Source: Pseudomonas putida (lineage in GTDB: Bacteria > Pseudomonadota > Gammaproteobacteria > Pseudomonadales > Pseudomonadaceae). From it: 64,000 bases of DNA. Under the pieces are notes generated by a model. It saw only the letters and a program-made list of their open reading frames with translations, was not told where the DNA came from and did no database searches. The position numbers were made by a program, and so were the translations under genes. This document shows positions 1 to 8,265 of the stretch, in pieces (position 1 is the first letter of the stretch; each line of letters starts with the position of its first letter). The stretch is taken from NCBI GenBank assembly GCA_029953615.1, contig CP124529.1, positions 5,048,494 through 5,112,493 of the forward strand, in the 5' to 3' direction.

Positions 1-22
1 CTCCCATGGCTATCGCCCGCGA

Positions 23-229
23 TCAGCCTGCATCACCGCGCTTGTTCATCTGCTCACACTGCACCTGCGCAGCCGTCCTGCTGGGATAACTGGGCTTGAG
101 CCGCTCCTTCGCCTGGTTGTCGTAAATGTCGAATCCCCCACAAACAGTAGCGGCGTAATAGCGGCTACCCACGCGGAACGACTCCTTTTCGATTGGCACA
201 GCGGGAACGATAACGAATCTTGGTTGCAT
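23..229 (-). CDS. Small hypothetical protein
   Basis: A 68-residue protein starting MQPRFVIVPAVP. I chose the ATG at 229 because GGGGAGG lies 9 nt upstream on the minus strand; the reading frame stays open 15 codons further but that extension lacks a ribosome binding site. The protein has two cysteines, no signal peptide and no membrane segment. The centre (residues 20-45) has an ordered-looking pattern with several aromatic residues (RYYAATVCGGFDIYD). I do not recognise a family and assign no function. Confidence 0.6.
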   Translation of the reverse strand: MQPRFVIVPAVPIEKESFRVGSRYYAATVCGGFDIYDNQAKERLKPSYPSRTAAQVQCEQMNKRGDAG

Positions 230-341
230 TTTTCGTGCCTCCCCAGGCAGAGATTTAAGTATTAGTCTGGGCATGGGTAAGCATCAAGGAAACTCATGAA
301 GAAAACGCGATTTTCGTGAACGGCAGGTCATCGCCCAGGCT

Positions 342-404
342 GTCATCAAATGAAAACTCGCTGTCGTCCGATGCGAAGCGCCCCGCCGACCAAGGGCATA
401 CAGT
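342..404 (+). promoter_or_regulatory. Promoter/activator element of left catabolic operon (copy 1)
   Basis: GTCATCAAATGAAAA begins at 342 and is followed by a partly conserved block (TGtCGtCCgATGcGAAGC) and a -10-like TACAGT at 399-404. The same arrangement, with the same 57-bp offset to the -10-like box, recurs at 8168-8230 before the hydrolase operon. The conserved GAAGC lies where a -35 box would be, as expected for class II activation by an AraC-type protein. The transcription start and the regulator are inferred. Confidence 0.55.
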
Positions 405-457
405 CCAATCACCAGAACTGACGCCATGCGTCCAGATCGATGATTGGAGAGACAAGC

Positions 458-1438
458 ATGTCCAAAGTCGTACGTTTCCATCAGACCGGTGGCCCCGAGG
501 TGTTGCGCTACGAGGAAGCCGAAGTCGGCGAGCCCGGCCCGGGGCAGGTGCGCTTGCGCCAGGTGGCGGTGGGCCTGAACTATGCCGATACCTATTTCCG
601 CAACGGCACCTACCCGATTCCGCTGCCCAACGGCATCGGTGTGGAAGCGGCTGGCGTGGTAGAAGCGGTGGGCGAGGGTGTGACCCAGGTGGCAGTGGGT
701 GACCGGGTTACCTACACCGGTTTCCTCAACACCCTGGGTGCTTACTGCACCGAGCGCCTGATCCCCGCCGCCGCGCTGATCAAGCTGCCGGATACCATCG
801 CCTTCGAAACTGCCGCCGCCATGACCATGCGCGGCCTGACCTCTGCCTACCTGCTGCGCCGGCTGCATGATTTCAAACCTGGCGACAGCGTGCTGCTGCA
901 TGCTGCCGCTGGCGGGGTTGGCCTGATCGTTGCGCAGTGGGCGCAGCTGCTGGGGCTGAACGTGATCGGCACGGTGTCCACCGAGGCCAAGGCCGAAGTA
1001 GCTCGCGCCCATGGCTGCAACCACGTCATCAACTACAGCGTCGAGGACGTGCCCACGCGGGTGCGTGAGCTGACCGACGGGGTAGGCGTGAACGTGGTGT
1101 TCGACAGCGTTGGCAAGAACACCTTCATGGGCTCGCTCGATTCGCTCAAGCGCCGTGGCCTGATGGTTTGCGTCGGTACCGCGTCGGGCACCATTCCGCC
1201 GTTCGACCCGCAGTTACTGGCGATCAAGGGCTCGTTGCAGCTCACCCGCCCGGCACTGGCCGACTTCATCGCCGACCCGGCGGAAAAGGCCGACCTGGCC
1301 GGCGAGCTGTTCGATCACGTCGGTAGCGGGCGCATTCGTATCGAGATCAACCAGCACTACGCGCTGCAGGATGCCGTCCAGGCCCACCGTGACCTGGAAG
1401 CGCGCAAGACCACCGGCTCGTCGATCTTCCTCATCTGA
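458..1438 (+). CDS. Quinone oxidoreductase family protein (zeta-crystallin-like, NADPH-dependent)
   Basis: A 326-residue medium-chain dehydrogenase/reductase without the zinc ligands of alcohol dehydrogenases. The N-terminal GroES-like domain (about 1-125) is followed by a Rossmann domain with the nucleotide-binding stretch HAAAGGVG near residue 145, typical of NADPH:quinone reductases (QorA/zeta-crystallin). The start MSKVVRF at 458 is preferred to an in-frame ATG at 440 because GGAGAG lies 6 nt before it. It is the first gene of the left operon, 13 nt before the dioxygenase gene. The family reduces quinones or enals in the cytoplasm; the true substrate here is unknown. Confidence 0.85.
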   Translation: MSKVVRFHQTGGPEVLRYEEAEVGEPGPGQVRLRQVAVGLNYADTYFRNGTYPIPLPNGIGVEAAGVVEAVGEGVTQVAVGDRVTYTGFLNTLGAYCTERLIPAAALIKLPDTIAFETAAAMTMRGLTSAYLLRRLHDFKPGDSVLLHAAAGGVGLIVAQWAQLLGLNVIGTVSTEAKAEVARAHGCNHVINYSVEDVPTRVRELTDGVGVNVVFDSVGKNTFMGSLDSLKRRGLMVCVGTASGTIPPFDPQLLAIKGSLQLTRPALADFIADPAEKADLAGELFDHVGSGRIRIEINQHYALQDAVQAHRDLEARKTTGSSIFLI

Positions 1439-1451
1439 AGGGGGCAGCAGC

Positions 1452-2300
1452 ATGCACATCGAACAACTGACTTGCGCGATCGGTGCCGAGGTAAGTGGGG
1501 TCAACCTGGCCGACGCGATCCACGACGACGACCTGTTCGCCCAGCTTCGCGCGCAGTTGCTCCGGCACCGTGTGCTGTTCCTGCGTGATCAGCACTTCAG
1601 CCGCGCCGAACACGTGGCGTTCGCCCGCCGCTTCGGCGACCTGGAAGACCACCCGGTGGCCGGCAGCGACCCGGAACACCCTGGGCTGGTGCAGATCTAC
1701 AAGCGCCCGGACCAGCCCAACGACCGCTATGAAAATGCCTGGCACACCGACGCCACCTGGCGCGAGGCACCACCGATGGGCTGTGTGCTGCGCTGCATCG
1801 AATGCCCGCCCGTGGGCGGTGACACGATGTGGGCGAACATGGTCTTGGCCTACGAGAATCTGCCAGCCGATGTAAAGGCCAGGATCGAAGGCTTGCGCGC
1901 CCGCCACAGCATCGAGGCCAGCTTTGGCGCCGCCATGCCGCTGGAAAAGCGCCTGGCGCTGAAGGCGCAGTTTCCCGATGCCGAGCACCCGGTGGTGCGC
2001 ACCCACCCGGAAACCGGCGAGCAGGTGCTGTTCGTCAACGCTTTCACCACCCATTTCAGCAATTACCACACCCCGCAGCGGGTGCGCTTCGGGCAGGACG
2101 CCAACCCCGGTGCCAGCGACCTGCTGCGCTACCTGATCAGCCAGGCCTACCTGCCGGAGTACCAGGTGCGCTGGCGCTGGAAGCCCAACAGCGTGGCGAT
2201 CTGGGACAACCGCAGCACCCAGCACTACGCCGTCATGGACTACCCGCCGTGCCACCGCAAGATGGAGCGCGCCGGGATCAAGGGCAGCCCCACGTTCTGA
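1452..2300 (+). CDS. TauD/TfdA family alpha-ketoglutarate-dependent dioxygenase
   Basis: A 282-residue non-haem Fe(II) dioxygenase. The facial triad is visible: His and Asp in WHTDATW (about residue 98) and the distal His in RSTQHYAVMDY (about 258). Family members hydroxylate taurine, alkyl sulfates, 2,4-D, gamma-butyrobetaine and related compounds, coupled to decarboxylation of 2-oxoglutarate. The start at 1452 follows a purine-rich GAAGGGGGCAG; an upstream in-frame extension overlaps the previous gene and is unlikely. Its place between a quinone reductase and a keto-acid cleavage enzyme argues for a catabolic role rather than sulfur scavenging alone. Substrate not predictable from sequence. 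Confidence 0.88.
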   Translation: MHIEQLTCAIGAEVSGVNLADAIHDDDLFAQLRAQLLRHRVLFLRDQHFSRAEHVAFARRFGDLEDHPVAGSDPEHPGLVQIYKRPDQPNDRYENAWHTDATWREAPPMGCVLRCIECPPVGGDTMWANMVLAYENLPADVKARIEGLRARHSIEASFGAAMPLEKRLALKAQFPDAEHPVVRTHPETGEQVLFVNAFTTHFSNYHTPQRVRFGQDANPGASDLLRYLISQAYLPEYQVRWRWKPNSVAIWDNRSTQHYAVMDYPPCHRKMERAGIKGSPTF

Positions 2301-2354
2301 GCTCGTCGCCGTCGCTGGCGGCAACCGCACAATAACAATAGCGAGGACTACAGC

Positions 2355-3407
2355 ATGCAATTCTTCGACGATTCGTTGCACCCGGAAAACATGGAAAAGG
2401 TGGTGATCACCGTGGCCCCCTATGGCCCGGAGTGGATGCCCGAAGACTTCCCTGAAGATATCCCCCTGACGATGGACGAGCAGGTACAGAAGGCTGTCGA
2501 CTGCTATGAGGCCGGTGCCACCGTACTGCACCTGCACGTGCGCGAACTGGACGGCAAGGGCTCCAAGCGCCTGTCCAAGTTCAACGAGCTGATCGCCGGG
2601 GTGCGCGAAGCGGTGCCGGACATGATCATCCAGGTTGGCGGGTCGATTTCCTTCGCCCCGGAAAGCGAAGGCGAGGCGGCCAAATGGCTGTCGGACGACA
2701 CCCGGCACATGCTCGCCGAGCTGACGCCGCGCCCCGACCAGGTGACCGTGGCCATCAACACCACGCAGATGAACATCATGGAGCTGCTGTACCCCGAGTA
2801 CCTGGAAGGCACCTCGCTGGCCAGCCCGGCGATTCATGCCGCCTACAGCGAAATGACCGTGCCGGCCGGCCCGGCCTGGGTACGTGAACACCTGCGCCGT
2901 CTGCAGGCCAGCAACATCCAGCCGCATTTCCAGCTGACCGGCATGCATGCCCTGGAGACGCTCGAGCGCATCGTCCGCCGCGGTGACTACATGGGCCCGC
3001 TGAACCTTACCTGGATCGGCATTGGCGGCGGCTTCGACGGGCCCAACCCGTTCAACTTCTTCAACTTCATCCACCGCGCGCCGGACGGTTGCACCCTGAC
3101 CGCCGAATCGTTGCTCAAGAACGTGCTGCCGTTCAACACCATGGCCCTGGCCATGGGCCTGCACCCGCGCTGCGGCAACGAAGACACCATCATCGACCAG
3201 CAGGGCAAGCGCTTCACCTCGGTGCAGCAGATCCAGCAGACCGTGCGCGTGGCCCACGAGCTGGGCCGCGAGATTGCCAGCGGCAAGGAAGCTCGCGCCA
3301 TCTACCGCATCGGGCAGCATTACGACAGCATCGAGCAGACCCTCAAGGCCAACGGCATGGCACCGAATCGCCAGCCTGGTGTGAAGGGTGTGCCGCAGCG
3401 CGGCTGA
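2355..3407 (+). CDS. Beta-keto acid cleavage enzyme (BKACE, DUF849 family)
   Basis: A 350-residue TIM-barrel protein of the family that includes 3-keto-5-aminohexanoate cleavage enzyme and 3-dehydrocarnitine cleavage enzyme. The zinc-binding HLHVRE motif is present near residue 61, and an E-rich, G-rich C-terminal half (GGGFDGPNPF, GNEDTI) fits the family. These enzymes condense a beta-keto acid with acetyl-CoA and release acetoacetate plus a new CoA ester. It lies 54 nt after the dioxygenase and is followed by a REP pair, so downstream expression may be reduced. The keto-acid substrate is unknown. Confidence 0.85.
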   Translation: MQFFDDSLHPENMEKVVITVAPYGPEWMPEDFPEDIPLTMDEQVQKAVDCYEAGATVLHLHVRELDGKGSKRLSKFNELIAGVREAVPDMIIQVGGSISFAPESEGEAAKWLSDDTRHMLAELTPRPDQVTVAINTTQMNIMELLYPEYLEGTSLASPAIHAAYSEMTVPAGPAWVREHLRRLQASNIQPHFQLTGMHALETLERIVRRGDYMGPLNLTWIGIGGGFDGPNPFNFFNFIHRAPDGCTLTAESLLKNVLPFNTMALAMGLHPRCGNEDTIIDQQGKRFTSVQQIQQTVRVAHELGREIASGKEARAIYRIGQHYDSIEQTLKANGMAPNRQPGVKGVPQRG

Positions 3408-3425
3408 TGCTGATACGGCAGGCCC

Positions 3426-3519
3426 GGCCTCTTCGCGGGCATGCCCGCTCCCACAGGTGCGGCACTGGCCAAAGGTCCGCGCTGTCCCTGTGGGAGCGGG
3501 CGAGCCCGCGAAGAGGCCC
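3426..3519. repeat. REP pair (BIME-like) between BKACE and MFS genes
   Basis: Two head-to-head copies of the GTGGGAGCGGGC..GCCCGCGAAGAGGCC palindrome flank a 30-nt linker. This is the common Pseudomonas REP unit; here it sits inside an operon. Confidence 0.85.
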
Positions 3520-3594
3520 GCAAAAGCAACATGAATGTTGGCTGTAACCCATAACAACAAGAACAACCTCACGCCCCACACCCAAGGAGGCAAC

Positions 3595-4908
3595 ATGGCC
3601 ACCTACCTCGCCAGTGCCGAAGATTCCGGCACCGACACTGCCCACAGCGTCCCGCGGCGCTATGCCTGGGTGGTCTTTGCCCTGACCTTCGGCCTGTTGA
3701 TCTCCGACTACATGTCGCGCCAGGTGCTCAATGCGGTCTTCCCGCTGCTCAAGGGCGAATGGGCCTTGAGCGACAGCCAGCTCGGCCTGCTCAGCGGTAT
3801 CGTCGCGCTGATGGTCGGCCTGCTTACGTTCCCGCTGTCGCTGCTGGCCGACCGCTTCGGCCGGGTGCGCAGCCTGGTGCTGATGGCAGTTCTGTGGAGC
3901 CTGGCCACCCTCGGCTGCGCCCTGGCAGAAAACTACCCGCAAATGTTCATCGCGCGGTTTCTGGTCGGAGTCGGCGAGGCTGCCTACGGCAGCGTCGGCA
4001 TTGCCGTGGTGGTCGCCGTGTTCCCCCGCGACATGCGCTCGACCCTGGCCGGTGCCTTCATGGCGGGCGGCATGTTCGGCTCGGTACTGGGCATGGCCCT
4101 GGGCGGTGTGCTGGCCCAGCACCTGGGCTGGCGCTGGGCATTTGCCGGCATGGCGCTGTTCGGCCTGGTGCTGGCGATGTTATACCCGCTGATTGTCAAG
4201 GAGGCGCGTATTGCGCCTCGATGCGCGCAGCAGGCGCAAGGCAGTGCCGGCCGCCCGCTGCGCACCCTTTACAGTAGCCGTTCGGTCCTTGCGGCCTACG
4301 TCGGTAGCGGGCTGCAACTGTTCGTCGGCGGCACTGTGATCGTGTGGATGCCCAGCTACCTGAACCGCTATTACGCCATGGGCACTGACCGCGCCGGGGC
4401 GATTGCCGCCGTCATCGTGTTGTGCAGCGGCATCGGCATGATCCTCTGCGCGATGCTCTGCGACCGCCTCGGGCGGCAGCGCCCGGACCGCAAGATCAGC
4501 CTGGCCATTGCCTATTGCCTGGGCAGTTGCGCACTGTTGTCCCTCGCGTTCGCGTTGCCAGCCGGCACCGCGCAACTGGTGCTGATCTGCCTGGGCATGA
4601 TGATCGCCGCCGGCACCAACGGCCCGTCCAGTGCCATGGTCGCCAACCTCACCCACGCCGCGGTACACGGCACCGCGTTCGCCACCCTGACCCTGGCCAA
4701 CAACCTGTTGGGCCTGGCCACCGGGCCGCTGATCACCGGGCGCGTTTCCGACCTGATTGGCCTGCATGCCGCCTTTCAACTGGTGCCGCTGATGAGCATT
4801 GGTGCGGCGGCAGTGTTTTTCCTCGCCAAACGCCATTACCACCGCGACATGGAACGTCTGCATGCACCGGCAGGCGACGCTGCCGCGCCCCGGGAGATGA
4901 AACCGTGA
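3595..4908 (+). CDS. MFS transporter
   Basis: A 437-residue major facilitator protein with about 12 hydrophobic segments. The cytoplasmic loop motif LLADRFGRVRS between TM2 and TM3 is the MFS A-motif, and a related CDRLGRQRPDRK appears in the second half. The start at 3595 has AAGGAGG 4 nt upstream. It probably imports the organic acid degraded by the operon, since it is flanked by catabolic genes; direction and substrate are inferred. Its stop overlaps the GTG start of the next gene (GTGA). Confidence 0.88.
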   Translation: MATYLASAEDSGTDTAHSVPRRYAWVVFALTFGLLISDYMSRQVLNAVFPLLKGEWALSDSQLGLLSGIVALMVGLLTFPLSLLADRFGRVRSLVLMAVLWSLATLGCALAENYPQMFIARFLVGVGEAAYGSVGIAVVVAVFPRDMRSTLAGAFMAGGMFGSVLGMALGGVLAQHLGWRWAFAGMALFGLVLAMLYPLIVKEARIAPRCAQQAQGSAGRPLRTLYSSRSVLAAYVGSGLQLFVGGTVIVWMPSYLNRYYAMGTDRAGAIAAVIVLCSGIGMILCAMLCDRLGRQRPDRKISLAIAYCLGSCALLSLAFALPAGTAQLVLICLGMMIAAGTNGPSSAMVANLTHAAVHGTAFATLTLANNLLGLATGPLITGRVSDLIGLHAAFQLVPLMSIGAAAVFFLAKRHYHRDMERLHAPAGDAAAPREMKP

Positions 4909-5559
4909 AACAGCTTTTGTCCGTCGAAGTGTTCTTCGATTTCGTCTGCCCGTGGTGCCTGATTGGCCAGCGGCACCTGCAGGCCGCCCTCTTGTACTTG
5001 CAGCGCGAACAGCCGCAAGTGCAGGTAAAACTGCATTGGCGAGGTGGGCAGTTGTTGCCTGGCTTGCCCGCCAGTGGCGAGCCGTTCCATGCCTTTTACC
5101 TGCAACGCCTGGGCAGCGAGGAGGCCGTGCGCGAGCGCCAGGCCCAGGTGCGCGCCGCTGCCCGCGTGGTAGGCGAGGACATCGACTTCTCGCGTATTCG
5201 CCGCATGCCAAACACCGGCAATGCCCATCGGCTGCTGCAACGCGCTGCTCAGTTGCTTGAACCATCGCAGCTGGAAGCCCTGCTGGCACAGTTGTTCATC
5301 GCCTATTTTCACCAGGGGCGCGATCTGGGGGATAGCCGAACCTTGCTCGACATCGCGCAGTGTTGCGGGCTGGACGCCGTACAGGTAATCGACTGCTTGC
5401 GTGACGACGGTAGCCCGTTCCTCGGTGGGGCAGGGCGCGCAGGCAGTGCCGTGCCGCGTTTCCGTTTCAATCAAGGGCCGCTCATTAGCGGGTGCCCAGC
5501 CTGCCGAGGTGCTGTTTGCAGCCATGACCGAAGCGCTGCAGGAGGTTGAGAGGGCATGA
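4905..5559 (+). pseudogene. DsbA/FrnE-family oxidoreductase, frameshifted near the C terminus
   Basis: A thioredoxin-fold DsbA-like protein of the FrnE/HCCA-isomerase type, with the active-site stretch DFVCPWCLIGQ at about residue 12. The GTG start at 4905 overlaps the MFS stop. The open frame as written ends at 5549 with an unnatural tail. Removing one G from GGG at 5490-5492 restores a sensible C terminus (GAQPAEVLFAAMTEALQEVE) that ends at 5559 and overlaps the Rieske start by ATGA, the coupling seen between other genes here. So this is a full-length gene of about 217 codons with a +1 indel, real or a sequencing error. Confidence 0.75.
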
Positions 5560-5882
5560 GCCGGCGTATTGCACTGGCCCCTCATCAGGTGCCGGAACGT
5601 GACGGCCGTGTGCTGTTGTCCTGCGAAGGGCGCAGCGTGGCGCTGTTCAACGTTGCCGACTCGCTCTATGCCATTGAAGACAGCTGCCCGCACCAGGGCG
5701 CGTCGTTGTGCGGCGGGCGGCTGGAGGGCCGTGTCATCCAGTGTTGCGCGCATGGCCTGCGCTTTGACCTGGCCAGCGGTTACCTGGTCAGTTCCAGGGC
5801 CTTGAAGGTTGCCAGCTACCCGGTCGAGCAGCAGGGCGGGCAGGTCTACATCGTGTTTGACAGTGAGGAAGCGGGGCAATGA
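5556..5882 (+). CDS. Rieske (2Fe-2S) ferredoxin
   Basis: A 108-residue single-domain Rieske protein. The cluster ligands are C-P-H near residue 47 and C-x2-H (CCAH) near residue 66, a 17-19 residue gap as in ferredoxins of ring-hydroxylating or nitrite-reductase-like systems. It overlaps both neighbours by ATGA (the restored upstream frame at 5559 and yeiH at 5879), indicating translational coupling. No Rieske oxygenase alpha subunit or reductase is in the window, so its partner is unclear; the FrnE-like protein or the dioxygenase are possible partners by context only. Confidence 0.87.
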   Translation: MSRRIALAPHQVPERDGRVLLSCEGRSVALFNVADSLYAIEDSCPHQGASLCGGRLEGRVIQCCAHGLRFDLASGYLVSSRALKVASYPVEQQGGQVYIVFDSEEAGQ

Positions 5883-6889
5883 ATACACTGGCACTGAGCG
5901 CTACCCATCAGCGTATCCGCACCCTTGCCCCGGGCGTGGTGGTCAGCCTTGTCGTTGGCGCGGCCGCCAGTTTCCTCAGTGAGCACTACGCAGCGCCGGT
6001 CATGCTGTTTGCCCTGCTGCTGGGGATGGCGCTGAACTTTCTCGCGGTTGACGGCCCCTGCAAGGCCGGTATCGAGTTCACTGCCCGCACGGTACTGCGC
6101 CTGGGGGTGGCGCTGCTTGGCATGCGCATCACCCTGGACCAGATCGCCAGCCTGGGCTGGAAGCCCGTGGCCTTGGTCGTGGCCCTGGTGGTGGTGACGA
6201 TCCTGGTTTCGGTGGTGGTGGCCAAGGCCCTGGGGTTTTCACGGCTGTTCGGCATGCTCACCGGCGGTGCCACGGCCATTTGCGGTGCCTCGGCGGCGCT
6301 GGCGCTGGCAGCCGCATTGCCCCAGCACCCGCGCAAGGAGCATGCAACGCTGTTCACCGTGATCGGCGTGTCGGCGCTGTCGACCCTGGCGATGATCCTG
6401 TACCCGATGATTGCCCAGTGGCTGCACCTGTCCCCGGCGCAGGCCGGGGTCTTCCTCGGTGCGACCATCCACGACGTGGCGCAGGTGGTGGGGGCCGGCT
6501 ACAGCATGTCCACCGAGACCGGCGACATCGCCACCGTGGTCAAGCTGATGCGGGTGGCCATGCTATTGCCGGTCATCGTCTGCGCGGCCATGATCACTCG
6601 GTGCCAGGGCCTTGAGGCCGGTGGCCAGCGGCCGCCCTTGCTACCCTGGTTCGCGGTCGGCTTTCTGCTGCTGGCGTGTGTCAACAGCACCGGCTGGGTG
6701 CCCGCCGCGGTGCAGGGCGGCATCAACGACCTGTCGCGTGGCTGCCTGGTGGTGGCGATCAGTGCCTTGGGCATGAAAACCCAACTCAAGGCGCTGGCCT
6801 CGGTCGGGCTCAAACCTATCGCGCTGATGGTGGGGGAGAGCGTGTTTTTAGTGCTTTTGGTGCTGGCGTTGATGCATTGGGGCCTTTAG
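5879..6889 (+). CDS. YeiH/UPF0324 family membrane protein (putative sulfate exporter family)
   Basis: A 336-residue integral membrane protein with about 9-10 hydrophobic helices. The family signature GGATAICGASAALA (about residue 126) and GATIHDVAQVVGAG (about 198) are both visible. The family is annotated as putative sulfate/sulfite exporter on the basis of genomic context (some members accompany sulfonate-degradation genes). It is the last gene of the left operon, overlapping the Rieske gene by ATGA. Next to a TauD-type dioxygenase it may export sulfite or sulfate released from an organosulfur substrate; this is inference. Confidence 0.85.
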   Translation: MNTLALSATHQRIRTLAPGVVVSLVVGAAASFLSEHYAAPVMLFALLLGMALNFLAVDGPCKAGIEFTARTVLRLGVALLGMRITLDQIASLGWKPVALVVALVVVTILVSVVVAKALGFSRLFGMLTGGATAICGASAALALAAALPQHPRKEHATLFTVIGVSALSTLAMILYPMIAQWLHLSPAQAGVFLGATIHDVAQVVGAGYSMSTETGDIATVVKLMRVAMLLPVIVCAAMITRCQGLEAGGQRPPLLPWFAVGFLLLACVNSTGWVPAAVQGGINDLSRGCLVVAISALGMKTQLKALASVGLKPIALMVGESVFLVLLVLALMHWGL

Positions 6890-6913
6890 AAAGTGAGCGT
6901 GGGTTGCAACACT

Positions 6914-7010
6914 CCGCGGCGCCCGCTCCCACAGGTACTGCGCATGGCCTGAGGTCAGCGCGGTCGGGGTGGGAGCTGGCTTGCCGGCGATGGGCTGCAT
7001 GGCAGCCCCA
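6914..7010. repeat. Degenerate REP pair (mixed families)
   Basis: CGCCCGCTCCCACAGG at about 6920 faces GTGGGAGCTGGCTTGCCGGCGAT at about 6970 across a short linker. It fills the gap between the convergent yeiH-like and AraC genes. Confidence 0.7.
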
Positions 7011-7031
7011 ATGGACCAAAATGACTCAAGG

Positions 7032-8044
7032 CTAAAGCCCTTGCTCATTCCGCTGCGCCCGCCAGCTGGCCGGCGGCATGCCGAACTGGGCGATGAACCA
7101 GCGGGTGAACGAGCTGGGCATCGAGTAACCGAGCATGTCGGCAATACGCCCCAGTGAATAGCCGGGGTTTTCCAGGTAGCGCATCACCAGGTCACGGCGC
7201 ACGCTGTTGATCAGGTCCTTGAAGGTCAACCCGCTTTCTTCCAGGCGCCGCTGCAGGGTGCGCACGTTCATGCCCTGGGTCTGCGCCACCTGCTCTATGG
7301 TGGCGCGGCCCATGGGCAGCAGCAGGTAGATGGTCTTGCGCAACTCCAGCTCCAAAGACGGCGTGCCGCCCGCCGGCAGGCTGTCCAGATAGCGCTGCGC
7401 CAGACGCGCCATGGCCTCGTTGGCCTGCGGGCTGGCGCTGTCGAGATCGGCGGCCGGGCAGACGATGCCGTTGAACTCGCTGCCAAACACACCAGCGTGC
7501 AGCCGAAGATGCGCCGGTGGGTGGCCAGGTCGGCAGGCGCCGCGTGGGTGAAATTGGCGCTGATCGGGTGCCAGTGGGCGCCCAGCAGCGCCGCGCACAG
7601 GCGCATCATCACGCCAATGGCCAACTCGGTGGCCTGGCGACTGCAAGGCGCGCGTTCGTTGATCACCTCCTCGCGAATGATCACCGTCTTGCCGGCTTCC
7701 TCGATATGAATGGCCAGGGCGTCATTGAGCAGGTGGCGGTACTGCACGATCACCTGCAGCGCATCGCGCAGGGTGCGTTGGTGGCTGAGCAACAGGCTGA
7801 TTTCGCCAAAGTCCGACAGTTGCCGCAACTCGGCCATGCGCAGGCCGAAGCTTTCGCAACGGGTGGCGCTGGCGGAGGCCTCCAGCAAGGTGATGACGCT
7901 GGCAACCGGGATGCGCCGGTTGGGGTCATCGAGCAACGCGGCACTAAGGCCAACCTGTGCCAACAGCGCATGAGGATTGAGGCCCAGGTGACGGGACACT
8001 TCAAGGTAATTGGTCAAGCTGGCGGCACGGACCAGGGCAGGCAT
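7032..8044 (-). pseudogene. AraC-family transcriptional regulator (arabinose-binding-type N-terminal domain), frameshifted
   Basis: Reads MPALVRAASLTNY from 8044. The first about 185 residues match the N-terminal domain of the OruR/ArgR-like AraC group, ending RRIFGCTLV. The frame then breaks; the continuation FGSEFNGIVCPAADLDS and a complete AraC HTH domain (TIEQVAQTQGMNVRTLQRRL ... SSFTRWF) are open in another frame down to 7032. Deleting one TG from the CA/TG repeat at 7485-7493 joins them into about 336 residues with the family motif F-x5-F intact. It sits between the two operons that share the 342/8168 promoter element and is probably their activator. Whether the indel is real decides whether the regulon is switchable. 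Confidence 0.8.
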
Positions 8045-8130
8045 TTTTATTGTTATCCATGTTTTCCAGGCTAACTGCTGCTTTTTGCAGGAGCAAAAAG
8101 CGAGCGGCTGATTGGTTTTATAGCCTGCGT

Positions 8131-8230
8131 GTCATGAATTGAAAAGCAAAGCCCTGTGTTGGCCATTGTCATCAAATGAAAAGCCCTTGACGCCCAATGT
8201 GAAGCACCCGGTGGGTGGGCTGTTTACTGT
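8131..8230 (+). promoter_or_regulatory. Promoter/activator element of right catabolic operon (copy 2)
   Basis: GTCATCAAATGAAAA starts at 8168, followed by TGaCGcCCaATGtGAAGC and a -10-like TACTGT at 8225-8230, exactly the spacing seen at 342-404. An additional related copy, GTCATGAATTGAAAAGC, starts 37 bp upstream at 8131. The elements lie in the 221-bp gap between the divergent AraC gene and the hydrolase gene. Assignment as AraC-protein binding sites is inference from position and conservation. Confidence 0.55.
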
Positions 8231-8265
8231 GGACCTCAAGAGCTACACCGCACACGAGGTTCACC

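Noticed and set aside
1431..3602. 723-codon open frame on the minus strand over the dioxygenase and BKACE genes
   Set aside because: It is an antisense shadow in GC-rich DNA; the plus-strand frames carry complete catalytic motifs and ribosome sites, and the minus product is low complexity (His/Val/Gly).
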